NCBI GenBank assembly: GCA_050186335.1
Contig: JBFWYO010000013.1
Location: 1 to 64,000 of the forward strand
DNA: 64,000 nucleotides
Source: JBFWYO01 sp050186335
GTDB taxonomy: Bacteria; Pseudomonadota; Alphaproteobacteria; Bin65
Direction: 5' to 3'
Shown here: positions 1 to 6,882 of the stretch, piece by piece
Layout: every line of letters begins with the position of its first letter
Position numbering within the stretch: position 1 is the first letter of the stretch
Translations under genes and position numbers: made by a program
Notes under the pieces: model-generated
What the model was told of the DNA's origin: nothing
What the model saw: the letters and a program-made list of their open reading frames with translations, nothing else
Databases searched by the model: none

Positions 1-25
1 GTTCAGACGTGTGCTCTTCCGATCT
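1..25. other. Illumina adapter remnant at contig end
   Basis: The first 25 bases (GTTCAGACGTGTGCTC followed by TTCCGATCT) match the 3' end of the TruSeq read-2 adapter, which is standard library chemistry and not genomic DNA. Genomic sequence starts at about base 26. This also marks position 1 as an assembly end and not a natural boundary. Confidence 0.96.
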
Positions 26-26
26 C

Positions 27-80
27 GAACTGCGCATCACAGCTGGCCGCGTTTCGGAAGCCTGGCAGGTCGTGCTATAA
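27..80 (+). CDS. 3' tail of an upstream gene (partial), possibly ribonuclease E/G
   Basis: An open frame runs out of the contig end, with 17 codons ending in VSEAWQVVL and a TAA at 78-80. It stops 22 bases before the yacG start. In many alphaproteobacteria the gene directly upstream of yacG is a ribonuclease E/G, so that identity is suggested by position only. The remaining peptide is too short to identify by itself. Confidence 0.3.
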   Translation, partial: ELRITAGRVSEAWQVVL

Positions 81-102
81 TTACTTGCCATCGAGGTCTG
101 TC

Positions 103-324
103 ATGACGAAGAAAAAGATCGGGCGCTGCCCGCTGTGTAAAGCCGCCTCGGCGGCGAAATTCTCGCCGTTCTGCTCGCAACGCTGCGCCGATGCCGATCT
201 GGCGCGCTGGCTGAACGGCCAATACCGCGTGCCGGCCGAGGACGAACCCGACGAGGACGGGCCGCAGGACCCGAACGCCCCGCCGGCCCCGATGGCGCCC
301 GGCGCGGGCCGCCGCCTGCACTGA
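103..324 (+). CDS. yacG: DNA gyrase inhibitor YacG (zinc-binding)
   Basis: This 73-residue protein has the YacG zinc ribbon: CPLC near residues 8-11 and CSQRC about 15 residues later, giving C-x2-C-x15-C-x3-C. It is followed by the family's DLARWLNGQYRVP segment and an acidic, proline-rich tail. In E. coli, YacG binds GyrB and blocks DNA binding by gyrase. The ATG at 103 was chosen because it places the zinc motif close to the N-terminus as in the family; an in-frame TTG at 85 would add six residues. It lies just upstream of tRNA-Phe, a common alphaproteobacterial arrangement. Confidence 0.93.
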   Translation: MTKKKIGRCPLCKAASAAKFSPFCSQRCADADLARWLNGQYRVPAEDEPDEDGPQDPNAPPAPMAPGAGRRLH

Positions 325-432
325 CAAAGTGTCCGAAAAGGATTTCAAATCAGGCCACTACGCGGCCGCATCGAGCATGGACACGGGCGGCGTTATCGCC
401 TATAAACCGGCGCCCGTTTCAAGGCATTCCGT

Positions 433-508
433 GCCCAGGTAGCTCAGTTGGTAGAGCAGCGGATTGAAAATCCGCGTGTCGCTGGTTCGATTCCGGCCCT
501 GGGCACCA
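433..508 (+). tRNA. tRNA-Phe (GAA), CCA encoded
   Basis: A complete cloverleaf can be drawn. The acceptor stem GCCCAGG (433-439) pairs with CCTGGGC (498-504), followed by discriminator A and CCA. The D arm contains AGCTCAGTTGGTAGAGC. The anticodon loop TTGAAAA carries GAA, and the T arm contains GGTTCGATTCC. The gene is intact even though a tandem island is attached to its 3' half, as expected when integration regenerates the tRNA end. Confidence 0.98.
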
Positions 509-601
509 TTTTCTCCTTACGCCGTTTGTTGTTGACCACTCGGCGCATCGCGGGCGGCTGCCGGTGATTCGAAAAATTGCAGACCTCGCAATCCGCGATG
601 C
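464..601 (+). repeat. Left copy of 138-bp direct repeat (att-like) covering tRNA-Phe 3' half
   Basis: Bases 464-601 recur at 6401-6538 with one mismatch (T at 527, C at 6464). The repeat starts in the anticodon loop of tRNA-Phe, includes the T arm, acceptor strand and CCA, and continues about 93 bases past the tRNA. Sequence outside both copies is unrelated. A direct repeat of a tRNA 3' end is the classic footprint of a tyrosine-recombinase attachment site; the long shared flank is unusual. Confidence 0.92.
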
Positions 602-1349
602 CGAACTAGGCGTGTCTGACTCGAGTTCGATGCTGTACCCCGATAAGTCGACCGCGACCGCGGTAGCAGCCATCCCTCAGCCGGAATAATGCCGGAACAA
701 CGATTCGAATCCCCTAAGTCGATACTCCTCCGAGCGGCTGTGCCCAATACCGCCAGGGCACAACTACAATCCGCTTCGATGACAAGAATATAATCGCGCT
801 GGGTGGCCGATTGCGCTCGCGTGGCGGTATTCACGACGAAGTCTGTGACAGTGGGATCGCGATGCGCGCGACCGGACTTGCCGAATCTGACCTCGCCCGA
901 ATCAATGCCGATGCCCTCGCTCAACTCGAACCAGGTGTCGCGGAAAGCCGCGAAAAATGCGTCGGCAGCCACCAGACAGAGCAGCTGCCAGCGAATGCAC
1001 CCGAATCAAGATCGATCCGCACGCCGCGCAATTCTTGGCCCCGCACCTCATGGCGGATTGCCGGACTCCTAAGTCGCCTTAATTGGCCTCAGCCAATTCC
1101 CTCAATATTGGTCAAATGACAATTGCCATTTCGACATTCCGAAAAGCGCGTCAAGCCGCAAACATCGGAATTATCTGGCGATTTTGTCCGACATTAGATC
1201 TATTTTAATTATATCATCAGAATCTCGATGGGGAACTGGCGAATGCCATTCGACTCATATCTGATTGTGAACTGTGTTATTCTTATTCAAAATTAAGAAA
1301 TGATCCGCGGCGACATTGTTATCGAGCCTCGGGCGAAAGAGCAGTTTTT
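602..1349. other. Gene-poor left end of the island
   Basis: No convincing gene is seen in these roughly 750 bases. Short open frames occur on both strands, but none has a good ribosome-binding site or a recognisable motif. A minus-strand frame ending in the repeat (MAADAFFAAFRDTWFELSEG at about 972) could be the remnant of a coding sequence. The last 250 bases are strongly AT-rich and probably hold the promoter of the following operon. Confidence 0.5.
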
Positions 1350-2534
1350 ATGCAAGAAGATCGGCGCACTCCTCACCGGTTGGCATTACGCCTTCTGACG
1401 GCGACAATCTTCTCGTTCATTTTTTTGAGCGCGCGGATTTTCGTACATCCGAGTTGTGCGGCTGACGATGCGTTGAATCGACTTTTCGAACAAGTGCTTC
1501 GGGACCCAACAAATAGCGCATTCAACCTGAATTATGCTAAAGCGGCGATCGAGCAAGGCGAGTTACGTAAGGCGCTTGCGGCATACGAGCGGGTTTTGGC
1601 AGTTGATCCGAAAAACGAAGACGCTCGGCTGGGTATGCAAAGGCTAAGGCGATTGCTTGAGCCTGATGCGACATCGCTTGTTTTCGCGATTGGGCCACAA
1701 TTCGAATCAAATCCCGGTCACAATTCCGGAAGGCAGGATTCCAAGACATACGACTATGTAACTTTTGGTCGCGCCCAGTTGATTGATCAGCGCCGCATCG
1801 AGAATATGCGTTGGCGCACAGAGACCGACTTGTTCGCGAATTCTCACGCGCGCCATCAAAGTTTGGATTATGGCATTATTAGTGTTCGCAGTGGGCCGAT
1901 CCTCGACCTAACGACAGAGCTTTCCATTCAACCTTTCTTCTCGCCGAGCCTGTCTTGGTTAAACGGTCGCATTCTGGTCACGGAATTATCGCCGGGAGCA
2001 GTCTTCGAGTTTCGCGGTCTTGAATACCTAAAAAGTGTGTCGGTGCGCGGAGCTTATGGCTTTGTCGATAATCAAATTTCGGACCGCGACTCAATCCAAT
2101 TTGAAATAGTCGCGCGGTTTTTAGCCAATCAGATTATCGCTGCAGGTGATATCGCGGTATTTGCACCCTATTACCGGTATAACACTGTACGAGGGACGGG
2201 CGCGGCTGGAAGCTTGGTAACTGGCGAGCAATACCCGTTGCGTTTTCACCAAGTCGGCATGCGCGCAGACCATTATGTACCGATCGTCGAAAATTTGACT
2301 CTCGGATCCTATGTATCCGTTGAATATCGTCATTATTTCGAGAGTACCTCGGATGGCAGCAAGCATCGCCGCGATATGCTTGTATCGCCGGGCGTGCAAC
2401 TGATTTTTTCGGGCATAGTGTTCAAGCAGACTGACATCAGCATTGGCTATCAGTTTGATTACAATAGTTCAAACGATAGCGCTCATCGCTATTTGAACCA
2501 TATAGCGGGCGCGCGGTTGATATGGAGGATGTGA
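1350..2534 (+). CDS. TPR-containing outer-membrane beta-barrel protein (Slam-like candidate)
   Basis: The 394-residue protein has three parts. Residues 1-38 form a basic then hydrophobic signal peptide ending near SCAAD. Residues 40-100 form about two TPR-like helical repeats (FNLNYAKAAIEQGELRKALA, then AYERVLAVDPKNEDARLGM). Residues 110-394 are alternating polar/hydrophobic strands ending in an aromatic strand (ARLIWRM), typical of outer-membrane barrels. TPR plus C-terminal barrel is the architecture of Slam/DUF560 exporters of surface proteins, although this one is shorter. Its stop overlaps the next gene's start (TGATG), so it is co-translated with an exported FecR-domain protein that could be its client. 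Export function is inference. Confidence 0.7.
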   Translation: MQEDRRTPHRLALRLLTATIFSFIFLSARIFVHPSCAADDALNRLFEQVLRDPTNSAFNLNYAKAAIEQGELRKALAAYERVLAVDPKNEDARLGMQRLRRLLEPDATSLVFAIGPQFESNPGHNSGRQDSKTYDYVTFGRAQLIDQRRIENMRWRTETDLFANSHARHQSLDYGIISVRSGPILDLTTELSIQPFFSPSLSWLNGRILVTELSPGAVFEFRGLEYLKSVSVRGAYGFVDNQISDRDSIQFEIVARFLANQIIAAGDIAVFAPYYRYNTVRGTGAAGSLVTGEQYPLRFHQVGMRADHYVPIVENLTLGSYVSVEYRHYFESTSDGSKHRRDMLVSPGVQLIFSGIVFKQTDISIGYQFDYNSSNDSAHRYLNHIAGARLIWRM

Positions 2535-3415
2535 TGGAAACGCGGTCGGTAGTATTTGCCTTCGGGCTGGCGATCACTTCGTTTGCTCCGGCGATTGCGG
2601 CAACACCGATTGGCACCGCGTCAATTGTGACGAATGTTGTCACTGGAACCGATGGTGCGGACTCGAAACGGATCGTTGTCGGCGACCAAGTGTTTCAGGA
2701 CCAGCGCATCATGACGGGGACCAAAAGTTCGGCGCAATTACTTTTCCGCGACGAAAGCGTCCTGACATTGGGGCCAGATGCAAGCGTGGTACTATCGCGC
2801 TGGATTTACAATCCACAAAAAAGGAACGGTGAAGTTGTTGTCACCGCCGTGACTGGAGCGTTCAGATTCATTTCTGGATCCGCGCAGAAAGATGCCTATA
2901 AGATCAATACTCCGGTCGCCACGATTGGCATTCGTGGGACGATTGTGCATGGATTGCTTTTGAATGGGCTACTTACATTTGTAGTCCTGGAAGGATCAGC
3001 GGAAGTTTGTAACCTCATCCAAAAATGCGTCATCGTTCAAGCCGGCTGGTATCTGATAACGAACGGCCGTGATTTGCCGGAACCAAGCAAGGCAGGTGAA
3101 CGAGTTTTGGAAGCGCTTACCGATCCCAACTCGAATTTAAACACCTTGTTTGGCGGGTTGCAGAATGTGCATCCGACCCTCGGAACCAATAACAATGCCC
3201 CTGGCAGTGTTCCTCCGGGCGTTCCTCCTGCCGAGCCACCGGGTGGCCCCCCGAGTAATCCGCCTACATCTCCACAAACCGGATTTCCGCCAGTAACAAC
3301 CCCGTCAGGCTTTGTCCCGCTTGGTCTGCAGAACCCAAACAACCCCAATTCGCAAGGATTGCCGAATCGCGACCCGGCGACGAATTTGCCGCCGGGCTTA
3401 CAGAAGAAAAAGTAG
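2534..3415 (+). CDS. Exported FecR-domain protein with proline-rich tail
   Basis: Translation most likely starts at 2534, overlapping the upstream stop by one base, with GGAGG at 2524-2528; an in-frame ATG at 2522 lacks this signal. The 293-residue product has a signal peptide (VVFAFGLAITSFAPAIAA) and a FecR domain: GDQVFQDQRIMTGT, LLFRDESVLTLGP and NTPVATIGIRGTIVHG. A cysteine pair follows (VCNLIQKC), and the last 90 residues are rich in Pro, Asn and Gly. It has no membrane anchor or sigma-factor partner, so it is not a classical FecR anti-sigma regulator. A surface or periplasmic role with the preceding barrel protein is inferred. A homologous protein lies at 23498-24403. Confidence 0.82.
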   Translation: METRSVVFAFGLAITSFAPAIAATPIGTASIVTNVVTGTDGADSKRIVVGDQVFQDQRIMTGTKSSAQLLFRDESVLTLGPDASVVLSRWIYNPQKRNGEVVVTAVTGAFRFISGSAQKDAYKINTPVATIGIRGTIVHGLLLNGLLTFVVLEGSAEVCNLIQKCVIVQAGWYLITNGRDLPEPSKAGERVLEALTDPNSNLNTLFGGLQNVHPTLGTNNNAPGSVPPGVPPAEPPGGPPSNPPTSPQTGFPPVTTPSGFVPLGLQNPNNPNSQGLPNRDPATNLPPGLQKKK

Positions 3416-3892
3416 CGGCGGACCACACCGTCGGGTAGCTGCTTTGCGCGCCTATTGGCAGGGAGTGTGTTCCCACGCGTTAGGGGCCACGGCTTATTCG
3501 ATACAAGTTTGTAACTTCTTTTAGTCCATCAAATGCGGCAGCGTTCTTCATTTCCAAATTATGCGAGATGCATCCTGAGATAGTCCGTACGAACCGTATA
3601 CCTATCAATTCAAAATGCGGATATACTTACTGTAATTAGTCAAATTGCCTCGAAGGATATTTCTATTAATCAATATGATAAATAATGAATAGAAGTCCGG
3701 CCTTGTAGGATCATCATGCCGGCTGGTCATCGTCGTTGAAGGTCAAGGCCCGCGGCAAAAGGCGATCCGCCATGGCTGAGGCCGACACGGAGAAAGGACG
3801 CCTCAGCTCTGACTTCAGTGGACGTTGACAGTTACGTGCAGCCATGGAAATTCAGCACCAGCCCCGAGGCGGTTAAAGATTGTACGTCGGGT
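3416..3892. other. Non-coding AT-rich segment in the island
   Basis: No gene is supported here. The segment separates the FecR gene from the second tRNA-Phe fragment and is AT-rich, particularly at 3600-3690. Short frames lack ribosome-binding sites and recognisable products. Confidence 0.5.
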
Positions 3893-3942
3893 ACGGATTG
3901 AAGACCCGTGTGTCGCTGGTTCGATTCCGGCCCTGGGCACCA
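3893..3942 (+). repeat. Second tRNA-Phe 3'-end copy (degenerate anticodon arm)
   Basis: The sequence from the T arm through CCA (about 3909-3942) is identical to the tRNA-Phe gene. The anticodon arm (3893-3909) keeps the GAA loop but has an A-C mismatch in its stem. There is no D arm or 5' acceptor strand, so it is not a functional tRNA. The 40 bases downstream resemble those after the other copies (CTCGGCGCAT is shared) but are diverged, which points to an older or related attachment site. Confidence 0.85.
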
Positions 3943-4087
3943 CTTTCCCATTATGCAATTTGCTGCGCATCGCTCGGCGCATGGCGTTTTGATCACCGCC
4001 GAAGAATGATTTCAGCACGGACCAGTCGGAATATTTCGCTTCGACAAAGGGTGGAATAAAGGATGGTTGCCATGAACCGGACAAGAT

Positions 4088-4198
4088 ATGGGCGACAAAA
4101 TCACAAAAACCGACAAGCACCATCTTTGTAAGGCGGGCAAGGTCGACGTCTCGGTCAATGTGAACAACGGTAAGGTGACGGCGCTTGCCGTCAACTAG
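4088..4198 (+). CDS. Possible 36-residue fragment, unknown
   Basis: A short frame starts MGDKITKTDKHHLCKAGKVD and ends VNNGKVTALAVN before a TAG. The pattern resembles the last repeats of small secreted proteins, but it has no signal peptide and no clear ribosome-binding site. It is most likely a truncated remnant. It converges on the following minus-strand gene, with stops one base apart. Confidence 0.25.
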   Translation: MGDKITKTDKHHLCKAGKVDVSVNVNNGKVTALAVN

Positions 4199-4199
4199 G

Positions 4200-4907
4200 T
4201 CAGCATAAATCAGCAGCTTGTCGGTCTATCCGGCGATTTCGAGCTTCTACGAACTCGATGCTGCGACGCCGATAATCTTTGTAAGCATCGCGATCCTTTG
4301 GCACCGACGGAGTATTGAAGTCATCGAACGCCATGAAAAAGTTGACGGCTGAGCAATCCGTGGTGACGAGGTCCTGAAGCATGAAGAAATCCACATAGCC
4401 GTTGAAATCGTCGAACAATGAGAAGAAATCGCGATAGCGCGACAGGGTTTCACCAAGCGGGCTGTTTCGGTCCTGATAGTGGCGGCGAATGCACTCCAAC
4501 GTGAGATCGAAGCGGTCAGCGATCTGCCTGTTAAGCCCACGCGCGCCGTTTATCGTACTTTGCCCCCCGATTCTATTGCTCGGAAAAACCATCATGCCGC
4601 CAATAGTGTAGCCAATCGTTCGGAAGGCTTCGTTCTCGTCTTCGGGAAAGTGCCCAATGATGCTTTTCATCGATTTCCATCGTGTGAAAGTTTGGATGAC
4701 CGAGTCGCTGGATAGGACGAACTCGCCTAATTCGGATTGATGATGGAGGTACGCGCCAGGCTTGGCGTCATTTAGGTCAAAGGGCCGCCCGCTCGGCAGC
4801 GGCTTGCTCCACAGAAACCTGTGATATTGCCGTAGAGTAGGGCTGTACTTATCGGGGTCTTTTCCAGACGCATCGGTCCTGAAATCAAACGAGGTATTGA
4901 TCCGCAT
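4200..4907 (-). CDS. DUF6994-like hypothetical protein
   Basis: The 235-residue soluble protein starts with FDFRTDASGKDPDKYSPTLR and YHRFLWSKPLPSG, which resembles DUF6994-type proteins; this name is from memory and unverified. It has aromatic-rich central motifs (FFSLFDDFNGYVDFF) and no signal peptide or membrane segment. The sequence AGGAT lies upstream of the ATG. It is the only intact gene between the second and third tRNA-Phe fragments. No catalytic motif is evident. Proteins of this type are often small island passengers, so a defence or anti-phage role is possible but unsupported. Confidence 0.7.
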   Translation of the reverse strand: MRINTSFDFRTDASGKDPDKYSPTLRQYHRFLWSKPLPSGRPFDLNDAKPGAYLHHQSELGEFVLSSDSVIQTFTRWKSMKSIIGHFPEDENEAFRTIGYTIGGMMVFPSNRIGGQSTINGARGLNRQIADRFDLTLECIRRHYQDRNSPLGETLSRYRDFFSLFDDFNGYVDFFMLQDLVTTDCSAVNFFMAFDDFNTPSVPKDRDAYKDYRRRSIEFVEARNRRIDRQAADLC

Positions 4908-5009
4908 ACGTCGTTATCCTGAATTGGGCGCCCGCGCTTTATGAACGAACCCTCCGAGAAACTGCACAGGCCCGCCATCGAATCCTGATGAGGGATAGTA
5001 AAGCGAGCG

Positions 5010-5031
5010 TTCCGGCCCTGGGCACCATTTT
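5010..5031 (+). repeat. Third tRNA-Phe 3'-end copy (22-bp core)
   Basis: The final 18 tRNA bases (TTCCGGCCCTGGGCACCA minus one position either way) are present with the following TTTT run, matching the first copy. Only the 3' strand of the T arm, the acceptor strand and CCA remain. It lies in the gap between the DUF6994-like gene and the next small gene, so it forms another cargo boundary. Confidence 0.8.
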
Positions 5032-5121
5032 TTCAATGCGCTCGACCCATTTCTTGCGTTCGTACCCTTGACAGTAAGGATAAGTTAGAATTGTGCAGGA
5101 TCAACAAAAAGGGGCGAATTC

Positions 5122-5538
5122 GTGACACGGGAAGACGATGCCGCACGCGAAAGGGTGAACGCCGAACTCGAAGCAGCACACCGAAGAATGCTATCTGAAC
5201 AAAAGGAAAAATATGTCCTCGAAGGTCAAAAGGCGTTCATAGCGATAAATGGAGCTGGCGCAGTGGCTCTACTTGCATTCTTGCAAGCGATTTGGGCAAT
5301 TCCAACGGCAAGTTCCATTAGAATCTGGGTATTGGGTGGAATTCTAGTATTCGCGATCGGTGTTTCACTCGGTGCACTGAGCTACCCGCTTCGGCACCAC
5401 GCGTTTGTCAAAGGCGCCCACAATTCGAGTCATCGGCTATATCGTTGGTGCTACTGGTATATTCCAGCAGGTGCGATCCTGTTATTCTTGCTTGGCCTAT
5501 GCCTTCCCGTAATTGGTGCATTGATCGCGGTACTGTGA
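5122..5538 (+). CDS. Small integral membrane protein, unknown
   Basis: The 138-residue protein starts at a GTG preceded by AAGGGGCG. An N-terminal charged helix (about residues 1-38, possibly coiled coil) is followed by three predicted membrane helices: AINGAGAVALLAFLQAIWAI, IWVLGGILVFAIGVSLGALS and WYIPAGAILLFLLGLCLPVIG. No family is recognised. The next gene begins 43 bases downstream on the same strand, and the two together fill the third cargo segment, suggesting a two-gene unit of a membrane partner with a cytosolic partner. Confidence 0.72.
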   Translation: MTREDDAARERVNAELEAAHRRMLSEQKEKYVLEGQKAFIAINGAGAVALLAFLQAIWAIPTASSIRIWVLGGILVFAIGVSLGALSYPLRHHAFVKGAHNSSHRLYRWCYWYIPAGAILLFLLGLCLPVIGALIAVL

Positions 5539-5581
5539 AATTTGGCGTAGCAATTTTATACGTCGTTCAGGGGCACCTATA

Positions 5582-6382
5582 ATGATCTGGTTCGACAACA
5601 ATCGCATTCCACCTGGTCATTGGCCGTTTCTTCAAACCATGCATGCGGGGCTGCGAGCGATTGAAGAGGAGCTGATTGAAATCGTAGATATAACTGACGG
5701 AGCCGGTAATATTTTGATAACGGGCTGCATGCAGGCTTACCGACAAGCAGTGTTACATCGAGTAAGTGATCTTGCCGCCGGATCAGTTGGGTCGTGGAAC
5801 GGTAGATATCCCATCGCTGCCGCTGCTTCTGCAAGGGCGCTACTCGAGACAGTCGCGACATTCCACTCTTTTCTAACGCGCGCTCAAAAAATGTCTGATC
5901 AAAAAGATTGGGGAGCAATCGGCGGGCTAGTAGACTCTTATGCCTTTTTTTCGTCGATAAAATCGATGAAGAATGCGCTTACACTGCACGATCCACCCCG
6001 AATTGGAAAAATTGTTGTTGAATTTATTAAATCGACCCAGCCCGGTGCAGAAGATTTTTGGGATCAAATTTGCGATACGTGTCATCCGAACGGCGCGCGC
6101 ATGATGAAATTTTCTGGGTCTCTAGACAACGGAAAATATGTAGGACGTGAGATATCGGACAAAGATTCGTTAATATTTCCGGCGATATACAATTGTCTAT
6201 ATTCTTGTTGCTGGTTGATTGCGTCCGCGACAGAATTTGAAATCCTGCAAGAGGAGATTGCGACTGGAGGTCCATTGTCGACCGATCACAAGCTCATTGT
6301 AACGCGCGATCTGATTAACAATGTCTCGGACCAATTGAGTAAAGAAACTCGCCAAGGTTCGTTGACGACGAAGAAGAGCTAA
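5582..6382 (+). CDS. Hypothetical cytosolic protein, helical
   Basis: The 266-residue protein has no signal peptide or convincing membrane span. An N-terminal half rich in helices includes YPIAAAASARALLETVATFH, a pattern seen in DUF5677-like proteins of unknown function. Later segments include CDTCHPNGARMM and LIFPAIYNCLYSCCWLIASA. Composition is AT-rich, like the rest of the island. It ends 18 bases before the right-hand 138-bp repeat. No catalytic motif is identified. Co-transcription with the small membrane protein upstream is likely. Confidence 0.68.
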   Translation: MIWFDNNRIPPGHWPFLQTMHAGLRAIEEELIEIVDITDGAGNILITGCMQAYRQAVLHRVSDLAAGSVGSWNGRYPIAAAASARALLETVATFHSFLTRAQKMSDQKDWGAIGGLVDSYAFFSSIKSMKNALTLHDPPRIGKIVVEFIKSTQPGAEDFWDQICDTCHPNGARMMKFSGSLDNGKYVGREISDKDSLIFPAIYNCLYSCCWLIASATEFEILQEEIATGGPLSTDHKLIVTRDLINNVSDQLSKETRQGSLTTKKS

Positions 6383-6400
6383 AAGCGCATGCCCGGCGCT

Positions 6401-6538
6401 TTGAAAATCCGCGTGTCGCTGGTTCGATTCCGGCCCTGGGCACCATTTTCTCCTTACGCCGTTCGTTGTTGACCACTCGGCGCATCGCGGGCGGCTGCCG
6501 GTGATTCGAAAAATTGCAGACCTCGCAATCCGCGATGC
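6401..6538 (+). repeat. Right copy of 138-bp direct repeat (att-like)
   Basis: This copy is identical to 464-601 apart from one base. It starts in the anticodon loop of tRNA-Phe and continues past CCA. The 5' half of the tRNA is absent, so it is not a gene. It marks the right boundary of the island; chromosomal-looking GC-rich sequence begins a few hundred bases further on. Confidence 0.92.
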
Positions 6539-6879
6539 AGTCCCAGTTGTGATTCCAAGTTCGCGACGTGTGTCGGCCAAGCGCCGCGCGTCGGCGTTGC
6601 GTCATTCACCCGTAGTGCGGTTCCGTCGGCGCCGCAATCGGCAATGGCCACCCGGAACGAAGGCGGATAAATCCAGCCTCTAGAATTTCTCCAGGCCAAG
6701 CAGTAACGTTGCGTGGGGGCTAAATCAGACCTAGGCCACGTTAACTAAATCGAATCCGCTTCAACCGCCCGGCAGAATGGCAATTCATCGCGCCTCGCCG
6801 CCGGGAATTCGGGCAGTGAAGTACTGTCAACCGTTTGCGTAAGTTCGCGTTTCATCCTTGATATCTTGCTTCGGGAGGG
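6539..6879. other. Junction between island and chromosome, no gene seen
   Basis: About 340 bases with no supported gene. They include the presumed original downstream flank of tRNA-Phe and the leader of the P450 operon. A GGGAGGG ribosome-binding sequence ends at 6879. Confidence 0.5.
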
Positions 6880-6882
6880 ATG

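Larger units (their letters stand above)
464..6538. mobile_element. Composite tRNA-Phe genomic island built of three cargo segments
   Basis: The interval lies between the 138-bp repeats and contains two further tRNA-Phe 3'-end copies (3893-3942 and 5010-5031). These divide it into three segments: about 3.4 kb (TPR/barrel and FecR genes), 1.1 kb (DUF6994-like gene) and 1.4 kb (two unknown genes). Base composition is visibly AT-richer than the rest of the window. No integrase, excisionase, transposase or plasmid function is encoded. The simplest reading is serial accretion of small non-autonomous elements at one tRNA site; decay of larger islands is the alternative. Confidence 0.75.

Noticed and set aside
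2534..3415. FecR-type anti-sigma regulator of iron uptake
   Set aside because: The protein has a cleavable signal and no membrane anchor, and no sigma factor or TonB-dependent receptor gene is nearby.
3893..3942. Second complete tRNA gene
   Set aside because: The 5' acceptor strand and D arm are missing and the anticodon stem has a mismatch, so it cannot fold as a tRNA.
3815..4123. Minus-strand open frame with GIEPATHGSS
   Set aside because: The GIEPAT pattern is what an antisense tRNA T arm translates to. The frame covers the tRNA-Phe fragment at 3893-3942 and is not a gene.
464..6538. Prophage or integrative conjugative element
   Set aside because: No integrase, phage structural, replication or conjugation gene is present between the repeats.
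6197..6605. Minus-strand frames covering the right repeat, containing QRHADFQSA and GIEPATRG
   Set aside because: These are translations of the antisense tRNA-Phe end and its repeated flank; the same peptide appears from the left repeat.
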